This document shows positions 1 through 7,586 of a stretch of 11,013 nt of DNA, piece by piece. Origin of the DNA: Ilyomonas sp964658445 (GTDB lineage Bacteria > Bacteroidota > Bacteroidia > Chitinophagales > Chitinophagaceae); the NCBI GenBank assembly GCA_964658445.1, contig CAZZZH010000150.1, positions 1 to 11,013 on the forward strand. Reading direction: 5' to 3'. Under the pieces are notes generated by a model. It had not been told where the DNA came from. It searched no databases and saw nothing but the letters and a program-made list of their open reading frames with translations. The translations under genes were made by a program, and so were the position numbers. Numbering within the stretch: position 1 is the stretch's first letter; each line of letters starts with the position of its first letter.

Positions 1-1
1 A

Positions 2-400
2 ACGGGAACTAACAATGGGCAACTGGTAAACGACTTTTGGAAATACAGTGATGATACGAAGGCATGGACAGAGCTTCGCAAAATTGCGAACCTTTCAGAT
101 GAAAGTTATGACGATGATTATTCTGATATCAACCGGTCTAATGCAGTAGCGTTTGTAATGGGCGATTATGCTTACTTATCTACGGGTGAAGATGGTACTT
201 ATATAAACAAAACCTGGCGATACAATTTTGCAACTGATACCTGGGACCGGAGGACTGCATTTGAAGGTGCCGCGCGTACAGGGGCCGTTGGCTTTGCCGT
301 GCAGGGCAGAGGATATATCACTACAGGAAGCAGCAGCTCCAACTATTTTGATGATGTATATGAATTTCATCCTGATGAAGACTACAATAGCAATGATTAA
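2..400 (+). CDS. Kelch-type beta-propeller protein, C-terminal part (5' end outside window)
   Basis: This reading frame is open from the window edge to the TAA at 398-400, so only the last 132 residues are visible. They contain kelch-like blades: a GTGTNNG-type glycine turn followed by NDFWKY and a W-containing strand (KAWTEL), then a second unit with AYLSTGEDG, NKTWRYN and DTWDRR, and a third with GYITTGSSSSNYFDDVYEF. The alternation of a Gly-rich turn, an aromatic strand (W/Y-x-Y/F) and 'D/T-x-W' is the kelch signature. Such propellers usually mediate protein or carbohydrate binding. The protein ends in an acidic tail (HPDEDYNSND) with no T9SS sorting domain, so it is more likely periplasmic or lipid-anchored than T9SS-exported; the N-terminus needed to decide this is missing. 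It overlaps the next gene by 8 nt, which suggests an operon and translational coupling. Confidence 0.85.
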   Translation, partial: TGTNNGQLVNDFWKYSDDTKAWTELRKIANLSDESYDDDYSDINRSNAVAFVMGDYAYLSTGEDGTYINKTWRYNFATDTWDRRTAFEGAARTGAVGFAVQGRGYITTGSSSSNYFDDVYEFHPDEDYNSND

Positions 401-728
401 GCTTATTCTTATCATCGGCTTTCCAGCTCTTCTTATCTCATGCCACGCAACGGCTGATAAAAAGAACGAAGCATATAAAGAACAAATGTTTGTGAAAGTT
501 GTGCCCTTTCAAACGGATAAAGGCTGGGGCTACAACATTTTTGCAGACGATAAACTATACATTCACCAGGCTTTGATACCGGGCATTAGTGGCAGCTATT
601 CTTTTACCAGTCGCGAAGATGCTCTGCAGGTAGGAAAACTGACGGTGCAGAAAATGGCAATCCGCAAAGCGATGCCTTATATTTCGCGAAGCGATCTGCA
701 GCAACTGCATATTCATTTGCCTGGTTAA
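393..728 (+). CDS. Small DUF4907-like lipoprotein
   Basis: A 111-residue protein beginning MIKLILIIGF, with a short hydrophobic stretch and a lipobox LLIS-C (Cys17), so it is predicted to be a lipoprotein. The mature part contains GWGYNIFADDKLYIHQ, PGISGSY.F.S.EDA and a C-terminal VGKLTVQKM helix. I recognise this pattern (GWGY-I...LYIHQ..IP....F.s.edA) from DUF4907, a small Bacteroidota family of unknown function; the assignment is from memory of the pattern. ATG at 393 is preferred because it gives an 8-nt overlap with the kelch gene, the same junction as between the kinase and regulator genes downstream. An in-frame ATG at 375 would add MKTTIA and still give a usable signal peptide. There is no recognisable Shine-Dalgarno sequence. 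The position between a propeller gene and a two-component system suggests an envelope accessory or sensing role, which is inference. Confidence 0.8.
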   Translation: MIKLILIIGFPALLISCHATADKKNEAYKEQMFVKVVPFQTDKGWGYNIFADDKLYIHQALIPGISGSYSFTSREDALQVGKLTVQKMAIRKAMPYISRSDLQQLHIHLPG

Positions 729-758
729 TTTTTATTTTTAAACAGCACACAAAGAAGT

Positions 759-1904
759 ATGTCGCGGCTTACACAATTATCGCGTTTACAGGTAATCTTA
801 TTACATAGTTTGCTGTGGATATGTTTTCTTTTTTTCCCGCTTCTTATCTACCGGATCGATTTTTTTACAAAGCAGTTTTTTACGGTTGATTTTATCAACA
901 ACGCCTTCCTGATTGCTTTGTTTTATATCAACTTTTATTACTTGCTGCCCAAGTATTTTAATGGGAAAAGAATAACGGCTTATTTCGTTATCACGTTTGC
1001 GGTAACCCTTCTTTTTATGTGCCAGCAAATGATGACCGAGTACTTTTATTTTCATTCCGAAATGCAGAGACACGGGTTTTCAAAGTTGCACCGGCTACCG
1101 GTTTTTCCGTTTGAAAGACACGCTGAAGATTCGCCGATGTCTGGGTCACCTTATCATCAACACCACGGCGACAGTTTTTTATCCATGCCGCTGATGTTCT
1201 GGATTGGCGGCATCCGGCGTTCGTTTTCAGGTGTTGTTTCCATCTTGCTGGCGGGTGGTTTTATTCGCGTAGCCATACAATGGTTTACCACCGAAAAACA
1301 AAAAGAAGAGCTCGAAATTCAACGGCTGAATGATGAGCTAGGATTGCTGAAAGCGCAAATCAATCCGCATTTTCTTTTCAATTCATTGAACACCGTTTAT
1401 TCGCTTGCGAGGAAGAACTCTGCCGATACAGAAGGGTTTGTGTTAAAGCTATCAGAGATATTGCGGTATGTCATTTATGAATCATCAGTGCAGAATGTGC
1501 CGTTGAGCAAAGAGCTGTGCTACATTCAGAATTATATTGAGCTGCAGAAGTTCCGCATTGATAAAAATATGCGGATCGAATACACGCAATGTGGCGATAC
1601 AGACCGACTTCTCATTGAACCGATGCTACTGATAACGTTTGTTGAAAATGCTTTCAAACACGGCATCAGTTACCTGGAAGGTTCTTTTATTCAGGTAAAT
1701 GTTTGCATAAAACAAAACTGCCTCCATCTTACGGTAATGAATACTTATAACAAAGAATCCGTTGCCAGTGAATACGGAGGTATCGGGCTGAAAAATGTGA
1801 GCAAGCGGTTGCAATTGTCTTATCCATCCCTTCACGAATTAAACATAACTGACGATAATAAAACGTATACAGTTCATCTTTCAATACAATTGCGTTATGA
1901 TTAA
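759..1904 (+). CDS. LytS/YehU-type sensor histidine kinase
   Basis: A 381-residue membrane histidine kinase of the His_kinase (PF06580) type that pairs with LytTR regulators. Predicted membrane helices lie at about residues 12-33, 46-64, 72-90 and 155-176. The region between helices 3 and 4 (about 91-154) would be periplasmic if the N-terminus is inside, and it carries seven histidines, including a HQHH cluster at 133-136. A short coiled linker (EKQKEELEIQRLNDELGLLKAQ) leads to the phospho-acceptor motif INPHFLFNSLN with His204. The ATP-binding part shows the N box FVENAFKHG (294-302) and the glycine box GGIGLKNVSKRL (340-351). The gene starts 30 nt after the DUF4907 gene and overlaps the regulator gene by 8 nt, so the four genes probably form one transcript. 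The input signal is not known. Confidence 0.95.
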   Translation: MSRLTQLSRLQVILLHSLLWICFLFFPLLIYRIDFFTKQFFTVDFINNAFLIALFYINFYYLLPKYFNGKRITAYFVITFAVTLLFMCQQMMTEYFYFHSEMQRHGFSKLHRLPVFPFERHAEDSPMSGSPYHQHHGDSFLSMPLMFWIGGIRRSFSGVVSILLAGGFIRVAIQWFTTEKQKEELEIQRLNDELGLLKAQINPHFLFNSLNTVYSLARKNSADTEGFVLKLSEILRYVIYESSVQNVPLSKELCYIQNYIELQKFRIDKNMRIEYTQCGDTDRLLIEPMLLITFVENAFKHGISYLEGSFIQVNVCIKQNCLHLTVMNTYNKESVASEYGGIGLKNVSKRLQLSYPSLHELNITDDNKTYTVHLSIQLRYD

Positions 1905-2610
1905 GTGCATCATTGTAGACGACGAGCCGCTGGCTTTAGATTTATTAGAAGATTACCTGCACCAGGTGTCGGAGATTCAATTAGTGGCGAGGTGCAACCA
2001 GGCTGCAGCAGCGCAGGATGCGCTTGAGAAAAACGAAGTTCAGCTTATGTTCCTCGACATACACATGCCTGATGTGAATGGTATCCGTTTTCTGCAGTCT
2101 TTAAAGATGCAAAAACGTCCTTTGGTGGTGCTGACAACCGCTTATAATGAGTATGCAATGGAAGGGTATGAACTGGACGTGGCCGATTATTTAATGAAAC
2201 CGTTTTCATTCGAACGGTTTTTAAAAACCATCCATAAAGTAAGCAGCCGTTTAGCTGCCACATCAGTGTTGAGCGAAAGTAATGCTATGCAAAGATCCAT
2301 TTTTGTAAAAGCCGAATACAAGACTTATCGTATTGATCTGCACGACATCATTTATGTAGAAGGGCTAAAAGATTATTCGAAGATTTATACCACATCGGGC
2401 AGCGTAATGACGTTGAAAAGTTTAAAGGCGATTGAAAGTATGCTTCCGAAAAATGAATTCATGCGTGTTCACCGTTCATATATTATTGCTATCAACAAAA
2501 TAAAGATGGTCAGCAAAAGCCAGATCACCGCGCTCAATGGAGCTGAAATCCCCATCAGCGAAGGGTTTCGTGAAGAGTTTAATGCAATGATTAATGCAAA
2601 TCATATTTGA
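1897..2610 (+). CDS. LytTR-family response regulator
   Basis: A 237-residue response regulator. The N-terminal receiver domain (about 1-118) has the acidic pair DD at 8-9, phospho-acceptor Asp54 in MFLDIHMPD, the conserved Thr/Ala region LTTAYNEYA (79-87) and Lys101 in LMKPF. The C-terminal LytTR DNA-binding domain (about 133-232) shows IFVKAEYKTYRI, DIIYVEGLKDYSKIYT and FMRVHRSYIIAI, all typical of the LytR/AlgR class. Such regulators bind paired direct repeats in promoters and usually act on nearby or cell-envelope genes. The ATG lies inside the 3' end of the kinase gene (ATGATTAAG, 8-nt overlap), which fits coupled synthesis of kinase and regulator. Its target genes cannot be read from this window. 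The kelch/DUF4907 operon itself is an obvious candidate, but its promoter lies upstream of the window. Confidence 0.95.
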   Translation: MIKCIIVDDEPLALDLLEDYLHQVSEIQLVARCNQAAAAQDALEKNEVQLMFLDIHMPDVNGIRFLQSLKMQKRPLVVLTTAYNEYAMEGYELDVADYLMKPFSFERFLKTIHKVSSRLAATSVLSESNAMQRSIFVKAEYKTYRIDLHDIIYVEGLKDYSKIYTTSGSVMTLKSLKAIESMLPKNEFMRVHRSYIIAINKIKMVSKSQITALNGAEIPISEGFREEFNAMINANHI

Positions 2611-2670
2611 TCTGACGAATGCAGTAATGCAAACATTGAGGCAAGCTAAAAAATAGCATTCAAATCGACA

Positions 2671-3711
2671 TTAAAAACGCAGCGCCGGGCACTTCAGTTC
2701 TTTTCCATTACCTCCGTAAGTGCCGGTTTTTACTAGAGATATTTCGTAAGCTCCATAACGGCTGTTATAGGCGCCCAACGACGAAGTTGTAGCATCGTAG
2801 CTGGCCGTAAGTTTAAAGTCGTTCAACTGGAAGCCAACCATTGGAATCACAGCATCCTGATAACGGTAATACAAGCCGCCGATTAACTGTGTGCTGCCGT
2901 CGCCACTAAGATTATAATTAGCATTCAAACCACCTACTACTTCATAAGTGTTTCCCATTTTACTTACATAAGCATTCGGGTTCACAATCCACTGATTGTT
3001 TACTTTATAAGCTGCATTAAGAAAGCCGGTATAACGTACTGCAAGTCTTGCGTCTATATCACTTTTTGATGAAAAAAAGCTTTCTTTTGGGCGGTTGATG
3101 TGTTGTGCGCTAAAGCCTGCATTTACATAAGTAGCTGTGTTTGGAAACCAGGCATAATTCAATCCTGTCCCCAAGTCGAAATAGCCAACCTGGCTATAAG
3201 CAAACTCTTCACCTGAAGGAATAGTCACATCAAAAAATTGTCCTTCATCATTCCATTGGTTATCGAAAGTAAGCTTTGTAAAATCTACTTTTTTATTCAC
3301 GTAACCTCCGCTGAAACCCACGCTCAGCAAGCTTGAAAGACCTAATAGTTGGTGATAAGCTACTGACCCGTAAACTTTGGTAGAAGCTAACCCGCCAGCG
3401 CCGGCTACATCTTTCATGATGGCGCCGCCTACTCCAATCCAGCCATTGTCGAAACGGTTATTAAACAACTGTGCATCGCCCCAGGCACTCATCGTTTTAT
3501 ATGGGTTCGATGTGAGACTAGAGTACTGGTTTCGGTAGTTGATGCCAAGTCGCCAGTCTACATCGGGTGCAAAGCCCGTATTAGCAGGGTTCACCAGCAA
3601 CGGCGTATTGAAGTACTGCGAAAAATGCAGATCCTGTGCTTGTGTGTGTTGCAACAAAAAAGCACTTGCCATAATAAAAAAATACTTGTAGTAAAACCTC
3701 ACCTGTTTCAT
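2671..3711 (-). CDS. PorP/SprF-family type IX secretion membrane protein
   Basis: A 346-residue predicted outer-membrane protein. A signal peptide ends around QHTQA-QD (residues 21-27) and is followed by the family hallmark DLHFSQYFNTPLLVNPANTGF (27-47) with the NPA.TG motif. Many amphipathic strands ending in aromatic residues follow (WRLGINYRNQY, VGVGGA-type Gly strands, YRYQDAVIPMVGFQL, LTASYD.T), consistent with a beta-barrel. In this family, SprF is needed for surface display of the type B client SprB, and homologues usually sit next to such clients. Here the client gene lies 11 nt upstream on the same strand, so the two form one operon. The ATG is preceded by a strong AAAGGAGG sequence with a 5-nt spacer, which overlaps the stop codon of the client gene. 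The protein ends in LKCPALRF; I see no truncation. Confidence 0.93.
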   Translation of the reverse strand: MKQVRFYYKYFFIMASAFLLQHTQAQDLHFSQYFNTPLLVNPANTGFAPDVDWRLGINYRNQYSSLTSNPYKTMSAWGDAQLFNNRFDNGWIGVGGAIMKDVAGAGGLASTKVYGSVAYHQLLGLSSLLSVGFSGGYVNKKVDFTKLTFDNQWNDEGQFFDVTIPSGEEFAYSQVGYFDLGTGLNYAWFPNTATYVNAGFSAQHINRPKESFFSSKSDIDARLAVRYTGFLNAAYKVNNQWIVNPNAYVSKMGNTYEVVGGLNANYNLSGDGSTQLIGGLYYRYQDAVIPMVGFQLNDFKLTASYDATTSSLGAYNSRYGAYEISLVKTGTYGGNGKELKCPALRF

Positions 3712-3716
3712 AGATT

Positions 3717-3724
3717 CCTCCTTT
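3717..3724 (-). promoter_or_regulatory. Strong Shine-Dalgarno sequence of the PorP/SprF gene
   Basis: Read on the minus strand, the junction is TAAAGGAGGAATCTATG: the stop codon of the PKD gene (3725-3723), an AAAGGAGG sequence that includes the last two bases of that stop, five bases, and the ATG of the PorP-like gene. This is a perfect match to the anti-Shine-Dalgarno core CCTCC. None of the other starts visible in this window has a comparable site, and Bacteroidota mostly do not rely on such sites. The overlap with the stop codon suggests translational coupling by terminating ribosomes. Confidence 0.8.
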
Positions 3725-6700
3725 ACCGGACAAGGGTTATATCACCTGTCTTCTGATATTTTGTCCCATCCGAAAATTCAACATTTAGTACATAAGTATA
3801 AACTTCCATTGGCTGCAATACACCTTTGTAGGTGCCATCCCATCCAATCTTCTGGCTGGTGGCGTTGAACACCATAGTGCCCCAGCGGTTATAAATACGC
3901 CAGTCCATTTTAGCAATACCAAAACCTTTTACAGTAATCCTCCGGTTCACCCCTGTAGGGGCAAGTGCGTTTGGCACATCAACCAGCGGCGTGATGATAG
4001 AAGCAACAACATGAGAGGCAGTGTCGGTGCAACCGTATTGATTGAATGCGACAAGCCTTACTGTAAACGTGTCTGTACGATTATAAATATGCTTTACGGT
4101 CGTATCTCTTTTTGTTGTGGTCAGCTCGTCACCGTCATCCCAAATCCACTTATAAGAGGTGGCATCAAGCGAGGTATTAAAGAAAGAAGTCGGTGTATTA
4201 TTTAACGCCGGTATCGGGCTGAAAGTGAATCCTGCTGTGGGTTTTCCACTTACAACGATAGTAAACGGCTGCGATACATCTTGCTTGTTGCAGGTAGCAT
4301 CGTCATAGGCAGTAAGCGTCACCGTATACTTGCCTGGCGTTTCATATAAATGCTTCGGATATTGATCTGTCGAAGTGGTGCCATCGCCAAAATTCCAGAG
4401 GAAAGTTTGACCTGCGAGCGAAGTATTATTAAACTCGGCGGTGTAAGGCGCACATCCGGAAGGTGGTGTGGTGAATTGTGCTTTTACATTGGCTGCAATC
4501 CGTATGGTATCGGTTAACAGATCCGGCGCATTACAATAGTTGGTGTCTATCAGGTAAAGCTTTACAATATAAGTTCCCTCCGATGCATACGTATGAACCG
4601 GTGGTTGTACAACGGTATCAACGGCGGTTCCATCGCCAAAGTCCCAGGCAAAAGAGCGATTGCTAAAAGGTTTGCCTGCAGGCGCTGTTGATGTATTGGT
4701 AAACTGGAATGCCAGTGAGGTGCAAGGCGGCAGTTTGGCGGCCGTTAGCGATAGAATTGCTTTATCTCTTCTGGCGTGGATAGTAGTATAGGCCGTGTCC
4801 GAAATATTACACGCAGAAGAATCGGTGGAGATAAGTCTCACAAGATAATCGCCGATTTGTGTGTAGGTATGCGAGTTAGAGTCAATCGTTGTCGTTTCTT
4901 CCGGCGAGCCATCACCAAAGTCCCAACGATATTGTTTACCTAAATTAAGCGTATCTATAAAGTTTACTGTTAGCGGCACGCAGCCAGTAGTGTCGTATTC
5001 TCTGCCATCGATACTGGCGCGTACGCCATTGCCGATGCCTGCTAGTTCGAAAGCTAATTTTACAGCCGCTTCATTGCAATAGGCGGGAGCGGTCGCGCCA
5101 TTGTTGCGATAAACAACCCCAAGCGAAGTTGGAAATCTGACTCCTGGCGCCTGTGGATATTCGCAGTTGGCACATATTGCCTGGTAAATAACGCCTTGCT
5201 TATCGAAGCGGCTAGTACCACCGTCTACATGGTCGCCAAAGCCGCCATTTTGCCCGAAAAATTGTGCATACAAAGGAGCCGATGCATTGCGTTGCAGCAC
5301 AAAAAAGTAAAAGTCTTTTCCATCTGTTGCTCTGTATTGGGCAGGTGCATTTGGCGACACATATAAACCTATCGAGCTTTGCCCTCTTTGATAATTATCG
5401 TTAATACCCCCCGACCATCCCGATACGTAGACATTTTCACAACGGTCAACCAAGAAAGCTACGGGAGAAATATCTGGTACGCCTCCTCCCTTTCCAAACA
5501 CGGTTGAGTAAACCCAATCACTTAGGTCAGGTTTTAATTTTGCAATAAACTGCTTACCTCGGTTCTGGCTCCATGCAGCATTAATTATTGGCCAAGTTCC
5601 TGTGGTGGTGCCCATAATGTATGGGAAGCTGAATTTATCGAACTGGATACCATAAATCAAATCTGCGCTTGTAGTACCGAAATACGATGTTTTTATAAGC
5701 TGGTAAGTTTTGTTATCAATAATAGAAACAAAACCATCGCAATCGCCATTTAGATTTTTGAAAGCCGCACTGCTACTGGCTATTCCGGGCATATCGGCGC
5801 TTTCAGTTGCGCCAGCCGTGTAGATGTTGTTATCGGTTGGGTTAAGAGCCAGAACGAAAGCGGCATCGTTATTTGAGCCTCCTAAAAAAGAGGATAGATA
5901 AATCGTTTTGAGGTCAGGAGAAGCTTTAATGATAACGCCGTCCTGCGGTTTTGCATCGTTCTTACGACCGATGGTTTTTTGAAAAGCATTATCACTGACA
6001 GGATAATCGGCAGACTGTGTACAGGATGCTAAATAAACGTTGTTAGCAGCATCAGTTAGAATTTCGCTGCGGGCATCATCGCCATAGTTCTTGCGTATAC
6101 TAACAGCGCCGTCAGAACCCGTGTTATTGTCTTTAGGGTCGATGTTTACGCCATCGTTTGCAGTTCCGCCAATGCGTCTCGATGCTATTAAACCACCAGT
6201 ACTATTCAGCTTGGTAAGAAAAATATCTATATCGTTACTCGACTCTACGCCATTACTGGTTTTAGAAGGACCATATTTTTCAACGGTTGTCGGAAAGTCT
6301 TTGGAAGAAGTTCTGCCGCCAATTAATAAGTTACCTCCGGCATCTACAATTAAACTATGCGGCTGCTCGTCGCCGCTACCGCCAAGGTAGGTTCCATATA
6401 AAATGCTCGTTCCTTTTTTATCAAATTTTACAATGCCAATATCAATGGCACCGGTGCCTTCCGCATTGTTTGTGCCCGGGGTAAAATTTCTGCTATAAGC
6501 GCCAAGCGTGGTAGGATAGCCGCTGCCAAACACAATGCCACCGGCATAAAAATTTCCCTGTCCGTCGTAGGTAGCCGTGTAGCCCCAGTTATCTGCCTGG
6601 CTGCCGGTAAAGGAGCAAAAAATAATTTGCGGATCGATGATAACGGTGTTGCTTTTATCGTAAGCACCAACGCGAAAACGAACCGTATTGCCGCTTAGCG

Positions 6701-7436
6701 CATAGCTAACCTGAACATTTGTTTTGGAATTTGCAGTGGTCTGATAAGATACCGGCGACAGCTCCGTAACATCACCTAACGAAGTAGAGACAATGAGGTT
6801 CCCTTTCTTTAAACTAAGCCCGCTAGCACCATTAAATTGCAAAGCTATCTTACTGATATCTCCGCCTGGATGAACGATGATATCGTACTTCAACTGCCCA
6901 TTGGAAGTATAATACCGCACATCAATATTAGGATACATATTTTTGTAAAGCACGGCCTGGTATATTTTACAACCGGTTGCCCATTTGCTTTTATCCTTGC
7001 CAAGAAAATAATTGTTGTAAGTATCCAAAGCCTTATCCGGCGCAGTTTCTGGCGAAGCAGAGGCATTAAGGAAAGAAACCTCGTAGGCATGAGAATGAAG
7101 TATAAGAGCAGAGTCTTTTGGACTGCCGTTGCCTGCTTTGTTTTTACTGTCTGCCTGCCACGATTTGCCATTGTTTGTCAACACAGGAAGATTCGAAGAA
7201 GTATTGTGTGTATGTCCGCTGTAATGGTCGGCTATCTTTTCCCAGTCGTCACTATTGGTCAGCAGAACCCGATAACCATTTTTTTCAAGGAAGAAGCCGC
7301 CGCCATTGATTTCGCCGGCATAATTAACGCGGTTGTCCCATTGGCCTTTATTTTCAATAAATTGTATGTATTGCGCCCGCGATACCTGGGCAATCAGCAG
7401 CAAGGACAATAAGAGACAAACTATATTTCGTTTCAA
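3723..7436 (-). CDS. Giant PKD-repeat surface protein with T9SS type B sorting domain
   Basis: A 1237-residue secreted protein. The signal peptide is MKRNIVCLLLSLLLIAQVSRA. About residues 22-270 begin QYIQFIENKGQWDNRV and resemble the N-terminal domain (DUF7948-like, by recollection) of Bacteroidota SBBP/PKD proteins. About 270-800 is a beta-propeller-like region with SBBP-style repeats (GTYLGGSGDEQP, LSSFLGGSNNDAAF, YVSGWSGG). Four PKD domains follow, at about 801-888, 889-980, 981-1064 and 1065-1145, with WDFGDG, WDFGDG, WNFGDG and WDDGD cores. The last 92 residues are a type B gliding C-terminal domain (VPNALAPTG, IYNRWGTMVF, GWDGTYKG, QPMEVYTYVL, DITLVR) that directs T9SS export and surface attachment. 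The start is TTG: no ATG or GTG lies between it and the upstream in-frame TAA, and the lysine/arginine n-region begins right there. It is the first gene of a two-gene operon with the PorP/SprF-like gene. A role in adhesion or gliding is inferred. Confidence 0.9.
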   Translation of the reverse strand: MKRNIVCLLLSLLLIAQVSRAQYIQFIENKGQWDNRVNYAGEINGGGFFLEKNGYRVLLTNSDDWEKIADHYSGHTHNTSSNLPVLTNNGKSWQADSKNKAGNGSPKDSALILHSHAYEVSFLNASASPETAPDKALDTYNNYFLGKDKSKWATGCKIYQAVLYKNMYPNIDVRYYTSNGQLKYDIIVHPGGDISKIALQFNGASGLSLKKGNLIVSTSLGDVTELSPVSYQTTANSKTNVQVSYALSGNTVRFRVGAYDKSNTVIIDPQIIFCSFTGSQADNWGYTATYDGQGNFYAGGIVFGSGYPTTLGAYSRNFTPGTNNAEGTGAIDIGIVKFDKKGTSILYGTYLGGSGDEQPHSLIVDAGGNLLIGGRTSSKDFPTTVEKYGPSKTSNGVESSNDIDIFLTKLNSTGGLIASRRIGGTANDGVNIDPKDNNTGSDGAVSIRKNYGDDARSEILTDAANNVYLASCTQSADYPVSDNAFQKTIGRKNDAKPQDGVIIKASPDLKTIYLSSFLGGSNNDAAFVLALNPTDNNIYTAGATESADMPGIASSSAAFKNLNGDCDGFVSIIDNKTYQLIKTSYFGTTSADLIYGIQFDKFSFPYIMGTTTGTWPIINAAWSQNRGKQFIAKLKPDLSDWVYSTVFGKGGGVPDISPVAFLVDRCENVYVSGWSGGINDNYQRGQSSIGLYVSPNAPAQYRATDGKDFYFFVLQRNASAPLYAQFFGQNGGFGDHVDGGTSRFDKQGVIYQAICANCEYPQAPGVRFPTSLGVVYRNNGATAPAYCNEAAVKLAFELAGIGNGVRASIDGREYDTTGCVPLTVNFIDTLNLGKQYRWDFGDGSPEETTTIDSNSHTYTQIGDYLVRLISTDSSACNISDTAYTTIHARRDKAILSLTAAKLPPCTSLAFQFTNTSTAPAGKPFSNRSFAWDFGDGTAVDTVVQPPVHTYASEGTYIVKLYLIDTNYCNAPDLLTDTIRIAANVKAQFTTPPSGCAPYTAEFNNTSLAGQTFLWNFGDGTTSTDQYPKHLYETPGKYTVTLTAYDDATCNKQDVSQPFTIVVSGKPTAGFTFSPIPALNNTPTSFFNTSLDATSYKWIWDDGDELTTTKRDTTVKHIYNRTDTFTVRLVAFNQYGCTDTASHVVASIITPLVDVPNALAPTGVNRRITVKGFGIAKMDWRIYNRWGTMVFNATSQKIGWDGTYKGVLQPMEVYTYVLNVEFSDGTKYQKTGDITLVR

Positions 7437-7586
7437 GATGTATGTTTTAAAATGCTTTTATGGTTCTAAAATTCTTGACCTTACCTGTCTTGCCGCATCT
7501 GGTATTTCAAGCAAATTTTGTACTTAACCATAGAGGTAAATAAAAAAGAAAGAACTTTTTGTGCGGCTTTATCAATATTTACGACA

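Noticed and set aside
228..392. Longer version of the DUF4907 protein starting at ATG 228
   Set aside because: The extra 55 residues are the kelch gene read in another frame, and they would bury the lipoprotein signal sequence in the middle of the protein.
697..739. Inverted repeat TGCAG-CAA-CTGCA followed by a T-rich stretch, a possible terminator before the kinase gene
   Set aside because: The hairpin lies inside the DUF4907 coding region and is separated from the T-rich tract (725-739) by about 16 nt, so it does not have terminator geometry. The 30-nt gap is better read as intra-operon.
2597..2657. Small inverted repeats (CAAAT-CAT-ATTTG; GCTA-AAAAA-TAGC) between the convergent regulator and PorP-like genes
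   Set aside because: Stems of 4-5 mostly A/T pairs are too weak to call a bidirectional terminator, though termination must happen in this 60-nt region.
6837..7412. A 191-codon plus-strand frame opposite the N-terminus of the PKD protein
   Set aside because: Antisense shadow of a gene with a clear signal peptide and conserved N-terminal domain; no recognisable domain of its own.
7512..7519. AAAATTTG on the minus strand as promoter of the PKD operon
   Set aside because: It misses the first base of TAnnTTTG and has no -33 element at the right distance; in an A/T-rich gap such matches arise by chance.
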